Made by a program: the position numbers and the translations under genes. From Burkholderiales bacterium UBA2647 (lineage in GTDB: Bacteria > Pseudomonadota > Gammaproteobacteria > Burkholderiales > Burkholderiaceae_E): 34,598 nt of DNA. The stretch lies in contig DENJ01000091.1 in NCBI GenBank assembly GCA_002359635.1, positions 1-34,598 of the forward strand, given 5' to 3'. The notes under the pieces are model-generated. The model made no database searches and was not told where the DNA came from. It worked only from the letters and a program-made list of their open reading frames with translations. Shown here piece by piece: positions 23,959 to 32,407 of the stretch. Positions within the stretch are counted from its first letter, which is position 1; each line of letters opens with the position of its first letter.

Positions 23959-25642
23959 TTCGGTGATCCTCCAAGTAGAGCTTGATGAGGAAGCACTTTT
24001 CAGGGGTGCTTTCGTAGTCGAGTGTACCGCCGTTATTTTCGATCAGGGATCGGCTGATCGACAAGCCTAAACCCAAGCCGTCTTTTTTCCCACTTACAAA
24101 AGGCCGAAATAGCGGCTCCACCTCATCAATGTCAAGGCGTGGACCTTCGTCAATGACCCGGATTTCGAGCAGCGTCGGACTGCTCCGAGATAGGCGGAGC
24201 TCGACGGTTTGCGAGCTTGCCGAGGCTTGGATGGCGTTTTTGACGAGATTGGTGATGGCGGTGCCCAGTTGGACTTCGTCAACATAGATTTCTGGAATAG
24301 TCCCCACGCTGCTGCATTGCAGCTTGACCGCGTTTGTTTGGGCTATCGACTCAAGCCGCTTGAGACTGTCTAAGCAGAGCTGGATTGGATCAACCGCTCG
24401 AATCGACGCCGCGCCCGCGGTAAAAAACATTCTCAGACTTCTAACGATGCCAGAGGCGCGCTGGGTTTCATCGGCAATCAGGCCGAGTGTGCGCTCGAGC
24501 TGCAAACCACTGCTTAAAAGCGCTTGCCCGGTCTCCTCGCTTTCTGCCGAAGCCTGTGAACGAGGCGATGTATCAGACTGCCGGACGCGCTCGAGTCGAA
24601 TATGTTCGGCTTGTAGCATCGCCGACTCGGCATAAGCATTGAGCGCATTGAGTGGCTGATGCAATTCGTGGGCCAGGGAGCCGGCAAGCTCGCCTGCTGC
24701 GGCGAGCTGTAAGCTGTCTTGGAGCCTTTCCTGGGTGCGGATCCGTTCGTCAACCAGCGTGCCAATAATGAGCCCTGTTAAGTGAAGGGTAAGCATCATG
24801 ATTTGAAGCTCGAGGACTAACTCGGGTGATGCGCCGCTTTGTGCGCTGCTGATGACCAGCGGGATTTGAATCAGGTTAGAGGTCATCGCGGCGCCCGACA
24901 GCGAGTGGGCTGCCGCCATCAATCCCATGGCAAAAAACAATGGAAAAAAATATCGCACGCGAAGATCATCGGGCAGCATCAAGATCACAGCCAAGCAAAC
25001 ACCCAATAAAAGTGCCAACACCCAAAAGCTAGGTGCCTGAAACATCGCCAGAATTTCCTGGCGCGTGGTTTTTTGGACCAGCAAAAACCCAAGGGGTAGC
25101 AGCACCAGCATCCCCAATAGATCGCCGACGAAGAATCGGAAAAGGGCATTGCTGTATTCACCGGGGCGCAAAGGCCCTAGAAGGGTTTGCAGGCTGACGT
25201 AGGCAAGGGCGGTGCACAAGGCACCCGCAAGCAAGATCAGACAGAGCAGGGCCACTGCTTTTCGCGAACCTAAGCGCGGCACGCCGCGATACGCCGCTCG
25301 AAGACTGAGCGAGATCAGCGTGTAACAAGCCACGAGCAAGAGATTACCAAGCCAAACCGAGGCAGCATCGAGCTCAGACTGCCTCACCAGTAGATCGCTG
25401 AAGCAAAGGCTGAGATAAACCCATAAAAACCAACGATGCCCCATGACCGACAGGAAGAGCACTTGAAGCGCAGCTGGCGGATTCCAGGGGGTGATATTCA
25501 GATCGCCAATCGGATGGATGTAACTCATCCGATCAACCAGGACATAAGTCAGGCTGAAGACAAGACCAAGCAGCACGCTACGGTACCTGTCCCCGCCGGC
25601 AGGTTGCTGCGCATTATTGTGAAGCGATCCAATTTGAAACAT
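23912..25642 (-). CDS. MASE1-domain sensor histidine kinase
   Basis: This 576-residue kinase has an N-terminal membrane-embedded MASE1-like sensor domain of about eight helices (to residue 295), recognised by LNITPWNPPAALQVLFL and FFVGDLLGMLVLLPLG. It is followed by HisKA with GSLAHELHQPLNAL (His about 325) and a HATPase domain with NLVKNAIQAS and GLGLGLSISRSL. The G1 box reads DEGPRL and lacks the second glycine of the usual DxGxG. A long Ser/Gln-rich insert follows the His helix (about 350-375). The start is the ATG at 25642, with a GTG one codon earlier. Its gene overlaps that of the FixJ-type regulator, its evident partner. The stimulus of MASE1 domains is generally unknown. Confidence 0.9.
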   Translation of the reverse strand: MFQIGSLHNNAQQPAGGDRYRSVLLGLVFSLTYVLVDRMSYIHPIGDLNITPWNPPAALQVLFLSVMGHRWFLWVYLSLCFSDLLVRQSELDAASVWLGNLLLVACYTLISLSLRAAYRGVPRLGSRKAVALLCLILLAGALCTALAYVSLQTLLGPLRPGEYSNALFRFFVGDLLGMLVLLPLGFLLVQKTTRQEILAMFQAPSFWVLALLLGVCLAVILMLPDDLRVRYFFPLFFAMGLMAAAHSLSGAAMTSNLIQIPLVISSAQSGASPELVLELQIMMLTLHLTGLIIGTLVDERIRTQERLQDSLQLAAAGELAGSLAHELHQPLNALNAYAESAMLQAEHIRLERVRQSDTSPRSQASAESEETGQALLSSGLQLERTLGLIADETQRASGIVRSLRMFFTAGAASIRAVDPIQLCLDSLKRLESIAQTNAVKLQCSSVGTIPEIYVDEVQLGTAITNLVKNAIQASASSQTVELRLSRSSPTLLEIRVIDEGPRLDIDEVEPLFRPFVSGKKDGLGLGLSISRSLIENNGGTLDYESTPEKCFLIKLYLEDHRSDEHLGNARPSGLHR

Positions 25643-25697
25643 CACGAGACGCTCTAGCCGATGGGACGGTTTGATGGTCTCATTAAACGGTCGTCAG

Positions 25698-25722
25698 AAA
25701 AAAAATCTCCCCGAAGGGAGAT
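25698..25722 (-). terminator. Rho-independent terminator of the czc operon (minus strand)
   Basis: Read on the minus strand, ATCTCCC and GGGAGAT (25705-25711 and 25716-25722) form a 7-bp stem with a TTCG loop, followed by seven T (A-run at 25698-25704 on the plus strand). It lies about 180 bases after the czcA stop and before the next minus-strand gene. Confidence 0.88.
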
Positions 25723-25735
25723 GTGAAATTGGGAA

Positions 25736-25752
25736 GTTCACCGTCAGTGAAC
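25736..25752. repeat. Short inverted repeat downstream of czcA
   Basis: GTTCAC (25736-25741), five bases, GTGAAC (25747-25752) is a perfect inverted repeat in the 3' untranslated region of the czc transcript. It could be part of the 3'-end structure or an operator for the kinase gene that starts at 25642. The rest of the gap to 25902 holds nothing recognisable. Confidence 0.3.
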
Positions 25753-25902
25753 ACCTCATTATGAACATAAAACGATCGAATTGTCAGTAAACAAAAGTAA
25801 GGGTTTATACCTATTCACGGTTTGCAGGGAATGCCGCTGCCTGCCTGGCCCTTGGAGAAGGCTTTTGCAGAGCCATCCAAGGTCGCGCGACCCTTAAAGC
25901 TT

Positions 25903-28900
25903 CTAGCTTGAAGTGCGTTTTCGATTTTCAAACCATGAGGCATAGAGCACAGGCAGCACCAGCAGGGTTAACAAGGTTGCGCTCACCAAACCACCGATGA
26001 CGACCAGGGCAAGCGGGCGTTGTGTTTCTGCGCCGATATCACGGCTTAGGGCCATGGGCAATAGTCCAAGCGCTGCAAGCATGGCGGTCATTAATACCGT
26101 GCGTAGCCGCTGCATGGCGCCCGCCCGAATGGCGTCAAGTAAGGCTAAGCCCTGATCCTCAAGTTGTTGAAAAACGGACAGCATCACAACGCCGTTTAAG
26201 ACCGCCTGTCCGGAAAGTGCGATGAAGCCAATGGCCGCTGAAACGGAAAGCGGAATGTGAAATGCCCAAAGGGCTATGAAACCACCGATTAATGCAAGCG
26301 GCACATTTACCAGGATCAGCAAAGCCTTCTTGAGCGAAGAAAAGGCATCAAACAACAGGACAAAAATCAAAAGCAAAGATAGAGGAACAACAAGTGCGAG
26401 GCGCTTCATGGCGCGTTCCTGGTTTTCAAACTCACCAGACCAGTTGACCTGATAATTCGCGGGGATCTTAACGTGTTGCTTCACGAGCGCTTGCATATCC
26501 GCAACCACCGAACCCATGTCTCGACCACGGATAAAAATGCCAATCGCCATGGTGCGACGTCCGGCCTCGCGCGCGATATTCATGGCACCGCTAACTTCTT
26601 CGATTTGACTCAACCGTCCGAGACTGACATAGCCACCGTCTGGCCGAGGGATCGGTATATCGGCAAGCTCTGCCAAGGTCCGTTGGTGAGCGGCTAGCCG
26701 GATCACCACGTCAAAGCGTCGTTCACCTTCCCAGAGTTGGGTAACCGGCTTACCCGCAAGCGCTGCTTCAATGACATCTTGGATATCCCCGACGTTGAGC
26801 CCGAAACGTGCCGCCTCTTCACGCTTGATGCGGATCAAGAGCTGTGGCACGTCGCCTTGACGATCGATTTCAGCGCGCTGAACACCGCGAACCTGTCGAA
26901 TCTGGGCCTCAATCGCTTCGGTTACCTCCTTAAGCGTTTTGAGATCATCGCCAGCAACCTTCACTACAATTTGTCCATCAATCTGAGAAATAGATTCAAG
27001 AACGTTATCCCGAATAGGCATCGAGAAGGTTGGTTCCATGCCAGGTAGCGCAGAGACCGCTTGCTCCATTTCTAAAATCAGTTGCTCCCGGCTCAAGCCT
27101 TGACGCCATAGTTCCGGAGGCTTTAGGTCGACGAAGACTTCAGCCATGCTGATGGTTTTTGGATCGGTACCATCTTCGGGTTGTCCCGCTTTTGACACGG
27201 TTGTCCTTATCTCTGGGATCGAAAGCAGGGTACTTCGAACTTCCTGGAGAATTCTTGTTGCCTCGGGGTTCGATACGCTCGAGGGTAAGCGTAAATTGAC
27301 CCAGATCGTGCCTTCATTGAGTTCTGGCAGAAACTCACTGCCTAGTCGGGTAGCGACCAGACAAGAGGCGGCAAAGGCTGCCAGTGCCAGCCCTATCACA
27401 AGCTTTCTTTGCTCAAGTGCCCAATCGAGGACTGGACCATAAAGTGACTTGCAGTGCTTCACGAGCCGATTATCGTCATGCGGCAAGCCGCGCCTTAGTA
27501 GCCAATGGGCAAGCAAGGGAACGAGCGTGAGTGAAATGATCAGCGCGCCGATCAGTGCGGCAGTGACCGATAGGGCCATGGGTTGGAAGATCCGGCCCTC
27601 GTGCCTTTGCAAGGCAAAAATCGGAATATGTGCCGCAATGATGATGAGCATGGAAAAAAGCGTCGGCCGTCCTACCTCATGCGTGGCTTGCGCGATCGCA
27701 TCGCGCCGCTCCTCCTCACTCATCTGCTCGCCACGCATCGCAAGCCGATGCATGATGTTTTCGATCACGATCACGGCGCCGTCAACAATAATGCCAAAAT
27801 CCATCGCACCAAGGCTCAAGAGATTGGCTGGTACGCCCATGATCTTGAGTCCAAGGAAGGTCGCGAGCAAGGCAAGAGGAATCACAACCACCACAGCTAG
27901 GCTTGCACGCAAGTTTGATAAGAAAAGATAGAGCACCAAAGCAACCAGTAAGGCACCTTCGATAAGATTTCGAAACACGGTTTTGAGGGTCTTTTCCATC
28001 AGCCAGGTTCGGTCATAGAAAGGCTGAATTTGAACGCCTTCGGGTAGCCCCCGCTCATTGAGCTCAGCAATTTTTTGCTTCACCGCAGCAAGCACAACGC
28101 TGGGATTTTCACCTCGGCGCATAATAACAATACCTGTAACGATATCGTCGTCATAATCCTGACCGACGGTTCCTAAACGTGGCACGGCGCCCACATGAAC
28201 TTCAGCCACATCGCGAATCAATATCGGCGTGCCACCTGGCCTTGTTGCGACCACAATCTGTCCAAGCTCTTGTGCAGAACTCAGCAATCCTATACCGCGA
28301 ATCGCGTATTGCTGGGTACCTTGAGCCACATAGCTGCCGCCCGCATTTGAATTGCCCCGCGCCAAAGCTTCTTGAAGATTCTGGTAGGTGAGCCGATGCG
28401 CCCTCAACTTCTCGGTGTCAGGTCTTAGCTCATATTGCTTGATAAACCCACCCATTGACACGACATCAGCAACGCCAGGAACCTGCCTCAGACTTCGCTC
28501 AACCGCCCAATCCTGGAGTGTTCTTAATTCGGTGGTTGTACGCCCGTCACCTCGCAATCGATAGCGCATGATTTCCCCGACCGGTGTGGCGATCGGTGCC
28601 ATGCGAACATCAACCCCATCAGGTAACGATAGACCTCGTAAGCGCTCAGCAACTTGCTGTCGTGAGCTGTGGATATCAGCATCGTCATCCAAGGTAATCA
28701 CGGTAAACGACAAACCGAATTGGGTGTGTGAAAACACCCTGACCGCATGGGGTAGTCCCGATAATGCAACCTCAATTTGCAAACTCACCTGCTTTTCAAC
28801 TTCCTCCGCGGCGCGCCCCGGATAGAGTGCAATCACCGTCACCTGACTGTCGGTAACATCAGGAAAAGCCTCGACGGAGAGATTCTTAAAAGCGATCGAT

Positions 28901-28977
28901 CCAGCAAAAATAAAAAGCAGCACACCAAGCACGATAAATACCGGCTCGCGCAAGGCATAGTCAACCAGCCGTTTCAT
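25903..28977 (-). CDS. czcA: Heavy-metal RND efflux pump, CzcA family inner-membrane subunit
   Basis: This 1024-residue proton-driven transporter of the HME-RND family has the usual length, with twelve membrane helices and two large periplasmic loops. The fourth helix carries DFGIIVDGAVIVIEN with D393, D399 and E406, the pattern of divalent-cation pumps (Zn, Co, Cd, Ni); the monovalent Cu/Ag pumps lack these acids. The N terminus, with FPDVTDSQVTV and ALYPGRAAEEVEKQVS, is also typical. It would form a tripartite complex with the adaptor and outer-membrane channel encoded upstream. Its start overlaps the czcB stop by 4 bases. The exact metal cannot be fixed from sequence. Confidence 0.95.
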   Translation of the reverse strand: MKRLVDYALREPVFIVLGVLLFIFAGSIAFKNLSVEAFPDVTDSQVTVIALYPGRAAEEVEKQVSLQIEVALSGLPHAVRVFSHTQFGLSFTVITLDDDADIHSSRQQVAERLRGLSLPDGVDVRMAPIATPVGEIMRYRLRGDGRTTTELRTLQDWAVERSLRQVPGVADVVSMGGFIKQYELRPDTEKLRAHRLTYQNLQEALARGNSNAGGSYVAQGTQQYAIRGIGLLSSAQELGQIVVATRPGGTPILIRDVAEVHVGAVPRLGTVGQDYDDDIVTGIVIMRRGENPSVVLAAVKQKIAELNERGLPEGVQIQPFYDRTWLMEKTLKTVFRNLIEGALLVALVLYLFLSNLRASLAVVVVIPLALLATFLGLKIMGVPANLLSLGAMDFGIIVDGAVIVIENIMHRLAMRGEQMSEEERRDAIAQATHEVGRPTLFSMLIIIAAHIPIFALQRHEGRIFQPMALSVTAALIGALIISLTLVPLLAHWLLRRGLPHDDNRLVKHCKSLYGPVLDWALEQRKLVIGLALAAFAASCLVATRLGSEFLPELNEGTIWVNLRLPSSVSNPEATRILQEVRSTLLSIPEIRTTVSKAGQPEDGTDPKTISMAEVFVDLKPPELWRQGLSREQLILEMEQAVSALPGMEPTFSMPIRDNVLESISQIDGQIVVKVAGDDLKTLKEVTEAIEAQIRQVRGVQRAEIDRQGDVPQLLIRIKREEAARFGLNVGDIQDVIEAALAGKPVTQLWEGERRFDVVIRLAAHQRTLAELADIPIPRPDGGYVSLGRLSQIEEVSGAMNIAREAGRRTMAIGIFIRGRDMGSVVADMQALVKQHVKIPANYQVNWSGEFENQERAMKRLALVVPLSLLLIFVLLFDAFSSLKKALLILVNVPLALIGGFIALWAFHIPLSVSAAIGFIALSGQAVLNGVVMLSVFQQLEDQGLALLDAIRAGAMQRLRTVLMTAMLAALGLLPMALSRDIGAETQRPLALVVIGGLVSATLLTLLVLPVLYASWFENRKRTSS

Positions 28978-30128
28978 GGTTTGCTCTTCATGGGAGGACT
29001 TATTGCATTGTCCTCAGCAAACTTGATTTCGCGCAGCAGAAGCAGTGCATTTTGAGTGACAACCTGCTCAGCTTCCTGGAGGCCTGCGCGAATAAGCGTC
29101 CGATCCGAAGCGAGTTCAGCCACATCAACGTCGCGCAGCTCGAAACGACTCGGATTCGTCGCGACAAATACCGCATGCTGCTTGCCCTTCAAAAACACCG
29201 CTGAGGAGGGGACCTCGAGCAGGCCTTTACTCTGCTTTTGGTAGACCGCCTTGGCGAGCATTTCGCTTTTGAGGGACCGATCCGGATTACTCACCACAGC
29301 CCTTAACTTGATACTTCGGGTGATTGGATCGATTTGCTCGCCAATCACAGCGAGTCGCGCTGGATAGACCCGCTCAGCAAGCGATGTGACTTTGACTTCA
29401 ATGGCTGTGCCGGGACTCAGGTTCGCCAGGTCGCGCTCTTGCGCATCGATCTGTAACCATAAGCTTGTCGGGTCTGAAATCACAAAAAGCGGTACTTGAT
29501 TGGACTCGGGTCGTAGCTCCTGGCTGGGATTGATGTTGCGTTCGACCACGACGCCATTTAAGGCCGCCCGCAGTGCCAGCTCGAGGTTAACGGTCGAAGG
29601 ATTTTCATAAAGTTTGATACGGCTTTGAGCAAGCTCAAATGCAGCCTCGCTTCGCCTTAATTCGGCATTCGATTGATCGAGCTCTTTGCGTGCAATCACA
29701 CCGAGTTCAAAAAGTTTTTGCTGTCGCTCGAAGGTCTGTTTTGCAAGATTAAATTCGGCCTGCGCGCGTTGTGCTTCTGACTGCGCAGCGCCAAAATCCG
29801 GCGAAGATAACTTCGCGAGTACTTGGCCGGCTGCAACATGTTGTCCGAGATCAGCACTGATGGTGGCGACCCGACCTGAAAAAGCGCTGTAAACACGCTG
29901 TGTTCTTTCTTCGTTCCAGACGAGTCGGGCAGGCAATTCAATTTTTTCAATTTGCGCGTGTCGAACAGGGCTGAGTGTGAGGAGTTTTAACTGCGGATGT
30001 TGCTCTGGGTATTGAAGACTGCCAGCTTGGTAGACGGGAGAGCTTGATGCTTTTGGCGTTTCGCTCCGATCCGCGCAAGCGGTAAGCGTAGTTACGATGA
30101 GGAGCAATATCAGTGTTTGATTGAGCAT
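28974..30128 (-). CDS. czcB: RND efflux periplasmic adaptor, CzcB-like lipoprotein
   Basis: This membrane-fusion protein of about 384 residues has an N-terminal lipoprotein signal with lipobox LTAC, so it is probably anchored to the inner membrane by a lipidated Cys. The middle shows the lipoyl halves (AFSGRVATISADLGQHVAAGQVLAKL and later ALNGVVVERNINPSQEL) on either side of an alpha-helical hairpin rich in E, Q and R. Beta-barrel and membrane-proximal domains follow. The ATG at 30128 is chosen because it places the signal sequence at the N terminus; a TTG at 30155 is possible, and neither has a good ribosome binding site. It bridges CzcA and CzcC. Confidence 0.92.
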   Translation of the reverse strand: MLNQTLILLLIVTTLTACADRSETPKASSSPVYQAGSLQYPEQHPQLKLLTLSPVRHAQIEKIELPARLVWNEERTQRVYSAFSGRVATISADLGQHVAAGQVLAKLSSPDFGAAQSEAQRAQAEFNLAKQTFERQQKLFELGVIARKELDQSNAELRRSEAAFELAQSRIKLYENPSTVNLELALRAALNGVVVERNINPSQELRPESNQVPLFVISDPTSLWLQIDAQERDLANLSPGTAIEVKVTSLAERVYPARLAVIGEQIDPITRSIKLRAVVSNPDRSLKSEMLAKAVYQKQSKGLLEVPSSAVFLKGKQHAVFVATNPSRFELRDVDVAELASDRTLIRAGLQEAEQVVTQNALLLLREIKFAEDNAISPPMKSKP

Positions 30129-30204
30129 AAGGAAAAGGCTATCGACTTCAGACAAGAACCAGGGGCAACAATGTTTTCTGCAAAAGCATTCGCAGTTGCA
30201 TCGC

Positions 30205-31599
30205 TCAGTTAATCGGCCGATTGAGCCTAATGGTCCAGGCCCTGTCAGCTCTTGAAAAATCGATTCGCGATTGCAAGGCCTCCAGCTGAATCGATTTCAA
30301 GCTTCGACGCGCTTCCAGTAAATCGGTGAGCGTTTGACCGCCCTGCGCGAACGCCTCTTCAGCTTGTCCGGCAATCTTCACGCTTTTGGGAAGCATTTCG
30401 TTTTCAAATCGGCGCAGTCGGCTGTAGGCGTTTTCCCGACTCTGATATAAAAGTCGTAGCTCTGTCATGGTACGTCTCAAGAGCTCGGCGTGCTGCTCTT
30501 CAGCCGCCTCCCCGAGCGCCGCCGCGCGCTGTTTTTCGCCTTCGAAGTAATCCTTGCTGTAAAGCGGCACCGAAGCCCTAAGCCCAATCATGGCTTTGCT
30601 TGTCCCGGGGTAGTGATTGATGCCTACCCCGTAGCTTGGATCACGGAAATCCAAGGCGCGGGCAAGTTGGATTTGTGCTTGTGCAATGCTTAAGCGTGCC
30701 AAGGAGGCCTTAAGTGCAGGTTGTTCACGGGTTAGCGCGTGAAAATCAACCTGCGGGCTCGTGCTTTCCACGGCCCAATCGCTCGAAACCTGCCACCTTG
30801 TTGCATCAAGATGGTTGGCAACCCCCGAATCACCACGCTCGCTTTCTGGTATGGAGGCATCCCGCGCAGCGCTCGTGCCCCGATGGTTTGACCTCGGTGC
30901 TGGCATGCTGTCTCCAGAGACCGGGGCGATTGCAAGTTGTAATTGACGCTTGGCACGATCAAGTAACCACTGCGATTGCTTCAACTCAGCCGATGCGCGT
31001 TCTGATTCTATCTCTAGTCTCGCCAGATCCTGTGCAGACAAATCTCCCAACCCAAAGCGTTGCGCGGCGAGCTTTGCAAGTCGCTCAGCACTTTGAGCGA
31101 GTTCGACGAGGATTTTCAATCGCTCCTGGGCTAATAGCGTTTCGTAAAATAGATCAATAACGATCAACTGTTGTTGCTGAAAGCTATCTTGAAATTCGGC
31201 GCTGGAAGCGCTGGCAAGTGATCGGGCAGCGGCGGTTCGCAACGCGCGCTTGTCACCGCGCTCCCATGTCCAATCAAGGCCCAAGCCCTTATCGATGGAT
31301 TTGCCGCTGAATAATGGGCCCGATCCAAGGCCATGCTCGAGATCGATCGATGAAAGGCTCCCTGTCAGTAGGGGCACGGGGTCCCGATCTGCAACCCGAA
31401 TTTCGGCTTGTGCCGCTTGTGCGCTTCGCCAAGCTGCGATCACGCGTTCGTGTCTGGCGACAGACGCTAGGCTTTGCTGCAGGCTTAAGGGTGGCAGGGT
31501 CTGTGCGCTCAAGACCGCAGGCATGAAAGTCCAACAGAGGCAACATCTTGCCAGTGGCCTTTGTAGCCACCCTTTGATGATCTTTCGTCGTATGCTCAT
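30205..31599 (-). CDS. czcC: TolC-family outer-membrane efflux protein, CzcC-like
   Basis: This outer-membrane channel subunit (464 residues from this start) has a signal peptide ending near VLSAQ. It contains two homologous helical repeats with the periodic Ala/Leu/Gln pattern of OEP domains (ALKASLARLSIAQAQIQLA, and EEAFAQGGQTLTDLLEARRS near the end). The frame is open to 31767, but that would cross the divergent regulator gene; the ATG at 31599 gives a signal peptide and leaves room for promoters. It is the first gene of czcCBA. A low-complexity stretch (about 295-330) lies between the repeats. Confidence 0.88.
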   Translation of the reverse strand: MSIRRKIIKGWLQRPLARCCLCWTFMPAVLSAQTLPPLSLQQSLASVARHERVIAAWRSAQAAQAEIRVADRDPVPLLTGSLSSIDLEHGLGSGPLFSGKSIDKGLGLDWTWERGDKRALRTAAARSLASASSAEFQDSFQQQQLIVIDLFYETLLAQERLKILVELAQSAERLAKLAAQRFGLGDLSAQDLARLEIESERASAELKQSQWLLDRAKRQLQLAIAPVSGDSMPAPRSNHRGTSAARDASIPESERGDSGVANHLDATRWQVSSDWAVESTSPQVDFHALTREQPALKASLARLSIAQAQIQLARALDFRDPSYGVGINHYPGTSKAMIGLRASVPLYSKDYFEGEKQRAAALGEAAEEQHAELLRRTMTELRLLYQSRENAYSRLRRFENEMLPKSVKIAGQAEEAFAQGGQTLTDLLEARRSLKSIQLEALQSRIDFSRADRAWTIRLNRPIN

Positions 31600-31720
31600 G
31601 GCAGTCTTATAGCGGGTCGAACCTGACCATGAGCTGACCCTTAGCCCAAATTGGGCGAAGCGGCAGCGGATCCCTGGATGAGCCTTTGCCGACACGATCA
31701 ATAAGCCGTATCGACTGACC
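31600..31720. promoter_or_regulatory. Divergent czc control region with palindrome and repeated CTGACC
   Basis: This gap between the divergent czcC and regulator genes holds an imperfect 21-base palindrome (31640-31660), whose core is GCCCAA, A, TTGGGC with outer CTT/AAG. The hexamer CTGACC occurs three times: 31623-31628, 31634-31639 (11 bases apart, one helical turn, as in OmpR-family sites) and 31715-31720 next to the regulator ATG. These are candidate binding sites for the adjacent regulator; no promoter boxes are clear. Confidence 0.5.
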
Positions 31721-32407
31721 ATGCGTATTTTGCTTGTCGAAGACGACGCTGTGCTTTTCGACATCATTCAGCGAAGCCTGAGTGATGCCGGCATGCGCGT
31801 AGACTGCGCCCAGGACTTGGCGATTGCCAGGCACTTCTGGGCAGCGCAGAGCTACGATGCGGTGGTGCTTGATTTGAATCTGCCTCTGAGTCATGACGCT
31901 GGCCGAGGCAGCGGTCTTGATCTGCTCAAAAACATGCGCCGTCAGGGCGATTCAACACCGGTGCTCATCCTGACTGCGCGAAATAGGACCGATGAACGGA
32001 TTGCGGGTCTTGATGCCGGTGCCGACGATTATTTGGGCAAGCCCTTCGAACTGGCCGAACTAGCGGCGCGCCTCAGAGCACTGATTCGCAGGCGTCAGGG
32101 ATCGATCGATCGCGTCACAGTGGGCAGGCTCTGTTTTGATCGAAGCCAGCGCCGCGTGTACGTGAATGATGTCGAACTATTTCTGCCGGCACGCGAATTG
32201 GATGTGCTCTGCGAACTCTTTTCGCCGCCGGGCAGAGCCGTCAGCAAGAAAGACTTATCGGACAAGTTGTCTGACTTTGCCGATATGCTGACCGACAACG
32301 CACTTGAGGCTTTTATTTCGAGGTTGCGGAAAAAGCTTACGGGTTCTGGTGCTTCGATTCGAACGCTACGGGGCATTGGCTATCGCGTGGAGGAGGAATC
32401 ACCCTGA
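31721..32407 (+). CDS. OmpR-family response regulator, probable metal-efflux regulator
   Basis: This 228-residue DNA-binding regulator has its receiver at 1-120, with LLVEDD, phospho-Asp51 in VVLDLNLP and GKPFE. There is an insertion after the Asp (LSHDAGRGSG in place of the short MDG turn), making the beta3-alpha3 loop longer than usual. The winged-helix domain (about 135-225) has FLPARELDVLCELF, TDNALEAFISRLRKKL and TLRGIGYRVEE. Divergent from czcCBA and followed by a kinase, it fits a CzcR-like role. Its stop and the kinase start share one base (TGATG). Confidence 0.9.
   Translation: MRILLVEDDAVLFDIIQRSLSDAGMRVDCAQDLAIARHFWAAQSYDAVVLDLNLPLSHDAGRGSGLDLLKNMRRQGDSTPVLILTARNRTDERIAGLDAGADDYLGKPFELAELAARLRALIRRRQGSIDRVTVGRLCFDRSQRRVYVNDVELFLPARELDVLCELFSPPGRAVSKKDLSDKLSDFADMLTDNALEAFISRLRKKLTGSGASIRTLRGIGYRVEEESP

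Noticed and set aside
27449..27931. 160-codon open frame on the plus strand
   Set aside because: It is a shadow of czcA on the opposite strand, with low-complexity Ser/Met/Ile composition and no domain.
31600..31767. N-terminal extension of the CzcC-like protein to 31767
   Set aside because: It would cross the start of the divergent regulator and put 56 polar residues before the signal peptide.
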